33,207 nt of DNA from an uncultured Acidobacteriota bacterium (GTDB taxonomy: Bacteria > Acidobacteriota > Terriglobia > Terriglobales > Acidobacteriaceae), in the NCBI GenBank assembly GCA_903832295.1, contig CAILAZ010000169.1, positions 1 through 33,207 of the forward strand, read 5' to 3'. Made by a program: the position numbers and the translations under genes. Below are positions 26,147-33,033 of the stretch, one piece after another. The notes under the pieces were generated by a model, which saw nothing but the letters and a program-made list of their open reading frames with translations, ran no database searches and had not been told where the DNA came from. Within the stretch, counting starts at the first letter, position 1. Each line of letters opens with the position of its first letter.

Positions 26147-27301
26147 TCACTGAATAGAGACCGCGACGGGCAGGGACGCCTGGTCGGTGGCCGCAGGCGA
26201 CGTCCCGCTTCCTCCGCAGCTTATTAGCCCGAACAGGAACACCATTGCGAGCAAGACCGCGAGACTAAGCCTCTTTTGTTTCAGTCGTCTGCCCCTGCCT
26301 GCCATGGCCAGGGAGAGGCCCAACGGCGGCAGCAGGGAAGCCCAGAAGATCGGGGCTTGCCGAAGCATGGCCAGCGCTGAGCCGTAGCGGACGACGATGG
26401 TGACCTGGTACTCTCCCGCTGCGGTTGTGTTGCTCGTGGTGATGGTCAGTTTGTTGGTGCTCGAATCGAACGAACAATTGGCACCGCTCGGGAGATTGAG
26501 GCAGCTTACGGTTACTGTGCCGAGCGGTTTCCCCAGCGGAGGCTTAATGGTGAGCACGGTCGATGTAGCTCCTCCGCGCGGCACCTGCAAGGCCGTGATG
26601 CTGGCCGAGACTGAAGCCCCGCTGGCGGGATCGACCATGAGGTAGAACGGGGCGGAGTCCTTTGCTCCCGGAGTACTCACCGTGATGCTCTGCTTACCCG
26701 CCGAAACCAGGTAACTTGCGTCCACCACGGCATTGAGCGACGCCTTGTCGACAAAGACAGTGGGCAGGGCGTAATTGTTCCACCACACGACGGAATTTGC
26801 GGTGAAATTCGTTCCTGTCACCTGAAGCAGCAGGTTGCCTGTGCCTGCGGTGACCACCGCCGGGTTCAAACTTGCAATGGCGGTGCCTACCCCCGCCGAC
26901 GCGGTGAAGGGCGTGACTGTCAACGTGCCATTCACGAGAGAGGCCGCGGTATAGTTCGGATTTTTACTCGTTTGGAAATAGTAGTTCCCGCTGCAAACAA
27001 TGGGATATGTCCCTACCGAGAGTGTTTTGCCAATCAAGTTGTCGCCGCATTCGATTGCACAGCCGCCCGATAGCGAACATGCAATCACAGAGTCGAGCGT
27101 GTCATTCCCGATGAGCCCGGTGACCGTGTAGTAGCTTGCTGGCCGCGGCCAGCCCACCGGGATAGTGTAGCTGTCAGCGATGATGGATATGGGACTCGGC
27201 TGGATAGTCACCACCGCCGTGCCGCCGACGAGTATGTGATTGGCTGGCGCCTTGGCCGTGCCGACCGCACAGGTAATCGTGGGCGAAGGCGTGGCGGCCA
27301 C
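26147..27301 (-). CDS. Ig/MBG-type surface protein with C-terminal membrane anchor, apparently lacking its N terminus
   Basis: About 384 residues. The part starting near IIADSYTIPVGWP and ending NGTLTVTP looks like an MBG-type domain. It is followed by an IPT/TIG-like domain (VTGTNFTANSVVWWNN) and an Ig-like domain rich in Thr/Ser. Near the C terminus are a hydrophobic stretch, a basic segment (GRGRRLKQKR), a second helix and a Cys-Gly-Gly-Ser tail, typical of large acidobacterial surface proteins. No signal peptide is seen at any possible start: the GTG at 27301 after GGGGGAG begins in mid-repeat, and the longer frame to 27469 merely overlaps the upstream gene. The protein therefore looks 5'-truncated. 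A palindrome at 27328-27350 marks the junction. Confidence 0.6.
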   Translation of the reverse strand: MAATPSPTITCAVGTAKAPANHILVGGTAVVTIQPSPISIIADSYTIPVGWPRPASYYTVTGLIGNDTLDSVIACSLSGGCAIECGDNLIGKTLSVGTYPIVCSGNYYFQTSKNPNYTAASLVNGTLTVTPFTASAGVGTAIASLNPAVVTAGTGNLLLQVTGTNFTANSVVWWNNYALPTVFVDKASLNAVVDASYLVSAGKQSITVSTPGAKDSAPFYLMVDPASGASVSASITALQVPRGGATSTVLTIKPPLGKPLGTVTVSCLNLPSGANCSFDSSTNKLTITTSNTTAAGEYQVTIVVRYGSALAMLRQAPIFWASLLPPLGLSLAMAGRGRRLKQKRLSLAVLLAMVFLFGLISCGGSGTSPAATDQASLPVAVSIQ

Positions 27302-27339
27302 TTTCTCCCCCTGCGCGAAGGAGGTCCTCGAGCCTAGAT

Positions 27340-27738
27340 CTAGTGCTCGATGTGGAACCAGGAGTGGGTGATGGCTTCCCCGAGAATCAGGAGAAGAGTG
27401 GCAATAGAGGTTGCCAGTTGCAACCACTCCTCGCGCCGATGTCGCGAGGTCGAAGGCAGGAGTCGCCACTGCGCCGCCGGATTGTTGCGAATGCGTCTCT
27501 CGTTCCAGAGCAGGAGAAGGTTTATTGCAGCCATGAGGCCGGCAACTGCCAGGACCGGAATGCGAAGCGAGTCGCGGTGAAATCCCCGCGCTGGCCCCAC
27601 GGCTCCGGCCGCTAGAAGCGAAGTCATGCCCAGCACTACACGTACACCGCTCAGCGCTACGGCTGCAACGCAGATGGCCTGCATGGCAGCAAGCGCCAGA
27701 GAAGCAATCCCCACCAGAACGCCGCGCGGTGATTTCAC
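27340..27738 (-). CDS. Small multi-helix membrane protein, third gene of the ECF sigma operon
   Basis: About 132 residues with three to four membrane helices (GVLVGIASLALAAMQAICVA, VVLGMTSLLAAGAV, IPVLAVAGLMAAINLLLLW, LATSIATLLLILGEAI) and a basic loop. The family is not recognised. The GTG at 27738 is preferred because GGAG lies seven bases upstream and its first three bases overlap the TGA of a 13-codon mini-frame that itself begins inside the anti-sigma stop, suggesting translational coupling. The frame is open further upstream but there it overlaps the anti-sigma gene without a ribosome site. Position suggests a membrane partner of the sigma/anti-sigma pair, perhaps a sensor. Confidence 0.6.
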   Translation of the reverse strand: MKSPRGVLVGIASLALAAMQAICVAAVALSGVRVVLGMTSLLAAGAVGPARGFHRDSLRIPVLAVAGLMAAINLLLLWNERRIRNNPAAQWRLLPSTSRHRREEWLQLATSIATLLLILGEAITHSWFHIEH

Positions 27739-27772
27739 TCGCACTCTCCAGCCACGATTGTATTCCGGAAAG

Positions 27773-28027
27773 TCATTCACCCTTTCCCAGTTCGTCCATC
27801 GATTGTTGTAGGCGGCTATGCAGGCGCTCCCCAAAGCCCACCGGAACCTCGAAGGTTCGGGCATCACCCACCAGCACCAGAAGGTTGCGCGTCGAATCCA
27901 GCACGGCGGAGCAGTAGCGGCAGTGTGCGAGGTGGCGTTCGATCTCCTGGCGTAGTTCGGGAGTTACCGTGCCATCAATGTAGCTGGAAACTTGATCCCA
28001 CACGTGTTTGCACTGCATGCTCTTCAT
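27773..28027 (-). CDS. Zinc-finger anti-sigma factor (zf-HC2)
   Basis: An 84-residue protein with the anti-sigma zinc-binding signature: an early Cys (about residue 6) and H-x3-C-x2-C in RHLAHCRYCSAVL, which holds the ECF sigma factor inactive. There is no membrane helix, so it is a soluble, short form that could sense metal or redox state through its Cys/His cluster. Its ATG overlaps the sigma stop as ATGA, the classic sign of coupled translation. A longer frame to 28060 would lie inside the sigma gene. Confidence 0.85.
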   Translation of the reverse strand: MKSMQCKHVWDQVSSYIDGTVTPELRQEIERHLAHCRYCSAVLDSTRNLLVLVGDARTFEVPVGFGERLHSRLQQSMDELGKGE

Positions 28028-28689
28028 CGCCCACCTGCCTTCCTGCTCAGCCATCCCCACAGCCCCTGCTGCCGCGGGGCCAACCGGGGCGCCAACAGCT
28101 TCTGCATTTGCATTCGCGCCCGGTGCAGCCGCACCTTTACAAGCGCCGCGCTACAGCCGGATGCTTCGGCTGCCTCCGCGATCGAGAGGCCGCGCACGTC
28201 ACGCAGCACCAGCATCTCGCGATGTTCAGGCGTCAGTTGGGCCATTGCTTGCTGTAGCTGCTGGCGCAGCTCCTGGCGCTCCAGTTCCTCACTGGGAATG
28301 TAACGCCAGTCGGCCAGCACCGACGGCGTGTAGTCGCCTTCTTCCTCGCCGTCGCTGAGAAAGTCCAGCTGCTCGACGGCGTGTTTCCGGAGCCTCCCGC
28401 GCGCCTCATTCATCGTGATAGACATTAGCCAGGTGCTGAACTTGCTCTCTCCGCGGAAGGTGGCGAGGGCCTTGAAGGCCTTGATCACCGCCTCCTGCAC
28501 CGCGTCCTCTGCGTCCTCCTGCTGCTGGAGCATGGCGTAGGCGGCAAGATAAAGGCCGCGCTCGTAAGGGCGGATCAATTCGTGGAAGAGCTCGCGCTCA
28601 CCACTGATAATGCGGGCAATGATCAAGGCCTCACTGGCAGAATTCTCCGCTGCCGTGCCCGCCGCTTGTCCGCCCAACGGATCCGCCAT
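28024..28689 (-). CDS. ECF-type RNA polymerase sigma factor
   Basis: A 221-residue group 4 sigma factor. Region 2 spans about 25-100 (FHELIRPYERGLYLAAYAMLQ, DAEDAVQEAVIKAFKAL, FSTWLMSITMNEARGRLRK). An acidic linker follows, then region 4 at about 148-205 (LTPEHREMLVLRDVRGLSIAEAAEASGCSAALVKVRLHRAR) with its helix-turn-helix. The ATG at 28689 is preferred to the GTG one codon upstream, with AGGAGAGA about nine bases before it. It is the first gene of a three-gene leftward operon with the anti-sigma factor and a membrane protein, and is divergent from the bufferin-like operon. Both promoters carry the same ECF-type signature, implying autoregulation and control of the peptide operon. Confidence 0.93.
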   Translation of the reverse strand: MADPLGGQAAGTAAENSASEALIIARIISGERELFHELIRPYERGLYLAAYAMLQQQEDAEDAVQEAVIKAFKALATFRGESKFSTWLMSITMNEARGRLRKHAVEQLDFLSDGEEEGDYTPSVLADWRYIPSEELERQELRQQLQQAMAQLTPEHREMLVLRDVRGLSIAEAAEASGCSAALVKVRLHRARMQMQKLLAPRLAPRQQGLWGWLSRKAGGR

Positions 28690-28735
28690 CACCAGGCTCT
28701 CTCCTGCTCTTTCCCCGGAACTCTTATCTGTTGCA

Positions 28736-28762
28736 GACGCTCGGGAGGGGTGAAAAGTTACA
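28736..28762 (-). promoter_or_regulatory. ECF-type promoter of the sigma operon
   Basis: On the minus strand TGTAAC (28762-28757) and CGTC (28739-28736) are 17 bases apart, with TTTTC following the -35 element. This matches the ECF pattern of an AAC-type -35 and CGTC-type -10, and almost duplicates the signal on the other strand. Confidence 0.65.
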
Positions 28763-28817
28763 ACGAAAATGAGAATTGTTGCGCTTGCCGGAATCGAAAA
28801 TGAATTTCAATATTTGC

Positions 28818-28843
28818 TGTAACCTTTTCTTCCACCTCGCGTC
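28818..28843 (+). promoter_or_regulatory. ECF-type promoter of the bufferin-like operon
   Basis: TGTAAC (28818-28823) and CGTC (28840-28843) are 16 bases apart; TTTTC follows the -35 element, as in the divergent sigma promoter. The start would fall near 28850, leaving a leader of about 95 bases before the ATG at 28945. Confidence 0.7.
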
Positions 28844-28944
28844 CTATGGCCGTAACCGTAAGTTCTGAATCGGTGCCAGAGCATTGGCCACTTGAAAACG
28901 AAACACTCAACCGAATCCACTTTCGAGAAAAGGACGCGAATACC

Positions 28945-29247
28945 ATGAAGATCCACACTGTGAAGTCCCTCCTGTTGACCGCTGCAATGACCGGCCTGAT
29001 GGCCGGCACTACCACCACCCTCCAGGCCTCCACCGCCACCAATGGCGGAGTCAGCAGCCAGAGCCGCGCCCTCGGCGTCAGCGCGAGCTACGATGGCCCG
29101 TCCACCGAGAAGCACGCATGCAAGGGCCAGAACAGCTGCAAGGGTAAGGGAGGCTGCAAGACGGGCGACAATGGCTGCGCCGCCAAGAACAGCTGCAAGG
29201 GCAAGGGCGGCTGCGCTACCGACGGCTCCAAGCCGAAGTTTGCCTGA
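28945..29247 (+). CDS. Cys-rich secreted RiPP precursor, bufferin-like (HvfA/BufA type)
   Basis: A 100-residue precursor peptide. A signal peptide (SLLLTAAMTGLMAGTTTTLQAS) precedes a Ser/Thr-rich leader-like stretch. A cationic core follows with six cysteines in two near-identical modules, CKGQNSCKGKGGC and CAAKNSCKGKGGC, joined by KTGDNG; spacing inside modules is always C-x5-C. Peptides like this, next to DUF692 and DUF2063 genes, are known as bufferins or HvfA-type metallophores: their cysteines are oxidatively modified and they bind copper or other metals in the periplasm. It is not the DUF2282 class. An in-frame ATG at 28846 lies at or before the predicted transcript start, so the ATG at 28945 is preferred. 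Metal and modification are inferred. Confidence 0.85.
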   Translation: MKIHTVKSLLLTAAMTGLMAGTTTTLQASTATNGGVSSQSRALGVSASYDGPSTEKHACKGQNSCKGKGGCKTGDNGCAAKNSCKGKGGCATDGSKPKFA

Positions 29248-29255
29248 GTTTCGCA

Positions 29256-29280
29256 CAGGAGGGCCGCAGAGGCCCTCCTG
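29256..29280 (+). promoter_or_regulatory. Intercistronic hairpin between precursor and maturase genes
   Basis: Perfect ten-base arms CAGGAGGGCC and GGCCCTCCTG enclose a five-base loop, nine bases after the precursor stop, without a T-tract. Such a stem can stabilise or partly terminate the short upstream message, giving more peptide than enzyme. Confidence 0.7.
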
Positions 29281-29306
29281 CAAACTTTCGCCATCGCGAG
29301 GTCGCC

Positions 29307-30185
29307 ATGCCAGCAAACAGATTCAACGGTCACACGGAATACGGAATCGGGATCGGGCTGCGAATCCCGCACTACCAGCACATCCTGGAGAAGAAGCCGG
29401 TGGTGGACTGGTTTGAGATCATCAGCGAGAACTACATGATCGACGGCGGACGGCCGTTAGCGATTCTCGACAATATTCTGGAGCAGTACAACGTGGTGCA
29501 GCACGGCGTCTCGCTCTACCTGGGTTCGGCGCAGCCGCTCAACCCGGAGCATATGCGGCGGCTGAAGCAGTTGACGCGGCGCACGGGAACACCCTGGCTA
29601 ACCGACCACCTAGCCTGGGGCAGCGTCGATGGCCGCTATACCCACGACCTGCTGCCCATGCCCTACACGTGGGAGGCCGCAGGACGCGCGGCGGAGAACA
29701 TTCGTCACGCGCAGGATTTTCTCGAACTCCCGCTGGCAATTGAAAACGTCAGCAGCTACGCTGAGTTTCACGACTCAGAGATGACGGAGTGGGAATTTCT
29801 CAGCGAAGTGGTCGAACGCGCCGACTGCGGCATTCTGCTGGACGTGAACAACATTTACGTCAGCAGCATCAACCATCAGTTCGATCCCCGCGAGTATTTG
29901 GACTTCATTCCCGCAGATCGCGTGGCACAGATTCACATCGCCGGGCACTCGCGCTACGAGCGCTTCATTCTAGACACGCACGATCATCCGGTGATTGACC
30001 CGGTGTGGGAGCTTTACGAGCGCGCTCTCGGGCGCACCGGCCCCACGGCGACCCTCCTGGAGTGGGACGACCGCATTCCGCCCTTCGATGAAGTTCACCG
30101 TGAAGCGCTCAAGGCACGCCGCTACCTGGACGCGGTGGTTGCCGCATCAGCCGCCGGGGCGAACGTGGCGGAGGTGATGGCGTGA
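29307..30185 (+). CDS. DUF692 multinuclear non-haem iron oxidase (MNIO), bufferin maturase
   Basis: A 292-residue TIM-barrel enzyme of the MbnB/BufB family, which uses a two- or three-iron centre and oxygen to modify cysteines of a peptide substrate. Likely metal ligands are all present: His66 in QHGVSLYLG, Asp100/His101 in TDHLAW, Glu146 in IENVSSYAEF, Asp179 and Asn182 in LDVNNIYVSS, His210 in QIHIAGHS, the DTHDHP cluster (223-228) and Glu252 in LLEWDD. Length is typical. GAGG lies five bases before the ATG. Its TGA overlaps the GTG of the next gene, so the two partner proteins are translationally coupled. Confidence 0.95.
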   Translation: MPANRFNGHTEYGIGIGLRIPHYQHILEKKPVVDWFEIISENYMIDGGRPLAILDNILEQYNVVQHGVSLYLGSAQPLNPEHMRRLKQLTRRTGTPWLTDHLAWGSVDGRYTHDLLPMPYTWEAAGRAAENIRHAQDFLELPLAIENVSSYAEFHDSEMTEWEFLSEVVERADCGILLDVNNIYVSSINHQFDPREYLDFIPADRVAQIHIAGHSRYERFILDTHDHPVIDPVWELYERALGRTGPTATLLEWDDRIPPFDEVHREALKARRYLDAVVAASAAGANVAEVMA

Positions 30186-31030
30186 GCACGCAGCTGATTG
30201 ACTTCCAACGCACCATCGCCTCGGCACTGATGCGTCCCCTCACCCGCCAGGATAATCTGCGCCGCGGCGCCGACGCGGCCATCGCCCTGGTGAAGCCCAA
30301 CGCGCAGCTTAGCAGCGCGGAGCGGCTGGAGATCTACGCCCGCAGTTACTGGTCGCGCCTGCTGGATGCCTTCGGCGAAGACTTTCCGGGCCTGCGCGCC
30401 GTGCTCGGCAGAGAGATGTTTGAGCGCTTGCGCCGCCAGTACCTGGGCGAGTGCCCGTCGGTGAGCTTCACCCTGCGTGACCTTGGACGCCGCCTGCCGA
30501 AGTGGCTCGCCGCGCATCCGGAGTTCGGCGGCGCGCTTGCCGAAGAGATGGCGCGGTTGGAGTGGGCGGAGATTGAGAGCTTCGACGCCGCCGATCTCAC
30601 TCCGCTGACGGTACAGCAGGTGACTTCACTCGTACCGGAGAGCACGCTGTGGCTGCAGCCGCATCTGCAACTGGTGCAAGCCGGCAGCGAGGTGGATAGG
30701 CTGCTGCTTCAGGTGCGGACGCAGATTAAAGCAGGGCGCAGGCCGAGATGCTTCCGCCGGCAAAGGCTGGCCGCCGCGCAATCCGCCCAGCCGATCTACC
30801 TCGCCGTTCATCGTCCGGAATTGATGGTGCACTACAAGCGGCTGGACCGCGAGATGTTCGAGCTGCTTGCTGCGTTGAGCGCGGGGATGAACCTGGGCGA
30901 TGCGATTGAGGCAGCATACGCTGGGAGCGCGCTGGACAGCACGCAGGCTTCGCAACACATTCAACAGAGCTTTGCGCTCTTTGCCGCACTGGGTTGGCTT
31001 GCCCATCCAGTGCCAAAAGAAAGGCCGTAA
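30182..31030 (+). CDS. DUF2063 partner protein of the MNIO maturase (HvfC/BufC/MbnC-like)
   Basis: A 282-residue protein whose N-terminal domain (about 5-110; FQRTIASALMRPL, RLEIYARSYWSRLLDAFGEDFPGLRAVLG, LPKWLAAHPEF) matches the DUF2063 family. The family recognises the precursor leader and delivers it to the DUF692 enzyme. The C-terminal part (about 130-280) is less conserved and ends with a helical region similar to the RRE-like tail of such proteins. It starts with a GTG overlapping the maturase stop (GTGA). The next gene begins two bases after its stop, so all are in one operon. Confidence 0.92.
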   Translation: MSTQLIDFQRTIASALMRPLTRQDNLRRGADAAIALVKPNAQLSSAERLEIYARSYWSRLLDAFGEDFPGLRAVLGREMFERLRRQYLGECPSVSFTLRDLGRRLPKWLAAHPEFGGALAEEMARLEWAEIESFDAADLTPLTVQQVTSLVPESTLWLQPHLQLVQAGSEVDRLLLQVRTQIKAGRRPRCFRRQRLAAAQSAQPIYLAVHRPELMVHYKRLDREMFELLAALSAGMNLGDAIEAAYAGSALDSTQASQHIQQSFALFAALGWLAHPVPKERP

Positions 31031-31031
31031 C

Positions 31032-31502
31032 GTGAACTCGATCCTCCGCGCTCTCCGCCGCCCTTACGAGATCTTCGCCACCGTCGCCTCCGGCGCTCGC
31101 TCACCATTTCTTCTGCTGGTGCGCCTCTACTGGGGCTGGCAGTTCGCACAAACGGGCTGGGGAAAGCTGCACCATCTCGGACAGGTCTCCAACTTCTTCG
31201 CCTCGCTTGGCCTGCCCGCACCCGGCGCAACGGCCATCTTCGTCGGCTGCGTGGAACTGTTCGGCGGAGTGCTGCTGATCGCCGGACTTGGCTCGCGCCT
31301 GACGGGGCTCGTGCTGACCGGCAACATGCTGGTGGCCTACCTCACCGCCGACCATGAGGCCCTGTTCTCCGTCTTTAGCAACCCAGCCAAGTTCTACGGC
31401 GCCGATCCGTACACGTTCCTCTTCGCGGCCGTCCTCGTTCTCCTCTTTGGCCCGGGGTGGATCGCCCTCGATACATTTATCGCTCCCCGGTGTCGGGAAT
31501 AG
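31032..31502 (+). CDS. DoxX-family membrane protein of the bufferin-like operon
   Basis: A 156-residue, four-helix membrane protein of the DoxX family (LLVRLYWGWQFAQTGWGKL, FFASLGLPAPGATAIFVGCVELFGGVLLIAGLGSR-type core). DoxX proteins are frequent last genes in DUF2282/DUF692/DUF2063 operons and may supply electrons or handle quinones; the exact role is not known. The GTG at 31032 is two bases beyond the DUF2063 stop and avoids a longer frame that overlaps that gene. No terminator is seen in the 60 bases after its stop. Confidence 0.88.
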   Translation: MNSILRALRRPYEIFATVASGARSPFLLLVRLYWGWQFAQTGWGKLHHLGQVSNFFASLGLPAPGATAIFVGCVELFGGVLLIAGLGSRLTGLVLTGNMLVAYLTADHEALFSVFSNPAKFYGADPYTFLFAAVLVLLFGPGWIALDTFIAPRCRE

Positions 31503-32079
31503 TGCCTGACAAAGCAGTTGGAAGAGGAGGCAGTCGAGGCAATCCGTTCGTCCCTCCCGGAGGTGCACTCGGCAAGAGCGGCGTTAAATGATCTACTGCT
31601 GCGCCTTCGGGGAGGATGCAGCTAGAAAAGGTGCGACAAGGAAAATAGATGCCTACCCCATCCGAACTTCAGTTTCCAGGAAGGGACGTGTCTGGCAAGT
31701 TCATTGACTATTCTCTCCCCCTCTTGCAGGCACCAACCGGATGATTCCCTGATCGCCGTTCGCCTTCGCAACGTCGAGTGGCGTCTTGCCATCGTTTGCT
31801 TTCGCGTTAACCTCTGCTCTGTGGGCTAACAACAGTGCTGCCATTCTTTGTCGTGATAGCCAACGGCCTCGTGCAACGGACTCAGCCAGCTGCGGTCTTG
31901 CCATAAAATTGCTTACTCCCCATATGCCGCGAACGCCTGCGATCCGATCCCTCACGACCTGGCTGCTGACCAGCTTTAATCTGCCGATGGAGAAGTCGGT
32001 ACGGGCCCCCTTTATCGCCGCTTCTGCCGGCCCTCAACGAGTCGGTCTCCGCCCGGCAGCGCGTGTTCAGGGGATGTAT
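31503..32079. other. Intergenic region with an ankyrin remnant
   Basis: Apart from the ankyrin fragment on the minus strand, no gene, terminator or repeat is recognised. The 190 bases after the DoxX gene and the 120 bases before the RIC gene end hold only short chance frames. Confidence 0.6.
31701..31955 (-). pseudogene. Ankyrin-repeat gene remnant
   Basis: The minus-strand frame encodes 84 residues; only the last half is recognisable. MAALLLAHRAEVNAKANDGKTPLDVAKANG is a near-perfect ankyrin repeat ending in a short tail. The first half does not look like an ankyrin repeat and lacks a ribosome site, so this is probably the decayed 3' end of a larger ankyrin gene. A short intact ankyrin protein is possible but less likely. 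Confidence 0.55.
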
Positions 32080-32820
32080 TCATAAATCTGACTTAGTGGC
32101 CGAGACTGCTAATGCCTCGAGGTCGATGGCCCGAGGAAAGAGGATATTGTTTTCCAGGTGAATATGCTGGTGAAGGTCCTGCTCAAACTCTTTCAGACCG
32201 TCATAGAACGCATGATAAGTTGGGCATGCATCCGCGGGCGTAACGAAATTGTGGCTAAGGAGACGGATCTCCGCCAAGAGTGTTCCTGCAGCATCATGTT
32301 CCTGGGTCATCATCGCGATTGGATTGGCAACTGTCCCAAAGCATCCATGCGAAGGTTCTGTACCAGCGGTTTGGGCACGCTCCAATTGGACGATATAAGG
32401 AAATAAGATCGCCTCTTCTTTGGATAGGTGCTGGCTGAGCTCCTCGTCTAGTTTAGCCAGCTTCCTCTGAATTACCGGCAGCTCTGCTTTCGTCGAACCG
32501 TGGCGGCTCACTACCTTCAGTGCCAGCTCCGCCAATCGCGGCAGTTCTTTCTTTACATACGCATGATGAGTCGCGACGATGTGACCGCTGAGGCTCTCCA
32601 GAGACGCTCGTGACCAATCCTTGCCCTGAGGAGCAGCGGTCTTCGCAGCAGCTTCAAGCGCCGCAATCACTGTGTCTACTTCCAGCTTTCCCGAGACGCA
32701 TGCATCTTCTAGAGGCTTGCGACCACCGCAGCAGTAATCGATCCCATAATGTTCAAACACTCGTATCGAGGACGGCTGTTCCAGTGCAATTTCGCGAACG
32801 GTCTTTGTAGTGGCGGTCAT
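32080..32820 (-). CDS. RIC/ScdA-family iron-sulfur centre repair di-iron protein
   Basis: A 246-residue cytoplasmic protein that repairs iron-sulfur clusters damaged by nitric oxide or oxidants. The N-terminal ScdA_N domain (about 8-60) contains the motif YGIDYCCGGRKPLEDAC. The hemerythrin-like domain follows with His/Glu ligands in GHIVATHHAYV, QHLSKEEAILFPYI, MTQEHDAAG and HQHIHLENNILFPRA. Length fits YtfE/ScdA. The ATG at 32820 has AAGGAG seven bases upstream; a longer frame would add 24 residues from the intergenic region. It is divergent from a NarK-like transporter, so both may respond to nitrate or nitrosative stress. Confidence 0.95.
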   Translation of the reverse strand: MTATTKTVREIALEQPSSIRVFEHYGIDYCCGGRKPLEDACVSGKLEVDTVIAALEAAAKTAAPQGKDWSRASLESLSGHIVATHHAYVKKELPRLAELALKVVSRHGSTKAELPVIQRKLAKLDEELSQHLSKEEAILFPYIVQLERAQTAGTEPSHGCFGTVANPIAMMTQEHDAAGTLLAEIRLLSHNFVTPADACPTYHAFYDGLKEFEQDLHQHIHLENNILFPRAIDLEALAVSATKSDL

Positions 32821-32938
32821 GGCAATCTCCTTGAAACACAACTTATATGACCACCTCCTACCACTACAGCGACTTTGGTCACTCAAACCCATATTGCTGG
32901 ATCATCAGGGCAAACCTGAAGTAAACCTTTGCTGCTGA

Positions 32939-32948
32939 GACTTAAGTC
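32939..32948. promoter_or_regulatory. Palindrome in the RIC/transporter divergent region
   Basis: GACTTAAGTC is a perfect ten-base palindrome in the 213-base gap between the two divergent genes, 119 bases from the RIC start and 86 from the transporter start. It could bind a regulator of nitrate or nitric-oxide genes. It does not match the FNR consensus well. Confidence 0.35.
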
Positions 32949-33033
32949 ATAGAGCGCAGGCTCCAGCTCTAGTTTCCTGATATAGTCTAGCCGCCACGGT
33001 GATTGTGAGTCCGGCGGTACAGAGGAACTCATA

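Noticed and set aside
28846..28944. N-terminal extension of the RiPP precursor from an in-frame ATG at 28846
   Set aside because: The ATG lies only two bases past the predicted -10 element, and the extension would bury the signal peptide inside the protein.
29100..29225. Repeats in the precursor gene as a CRISPR-like or satellite array
   Set aside because: The repetition is explained by the duplicated KGKGGC peptide module in frame.
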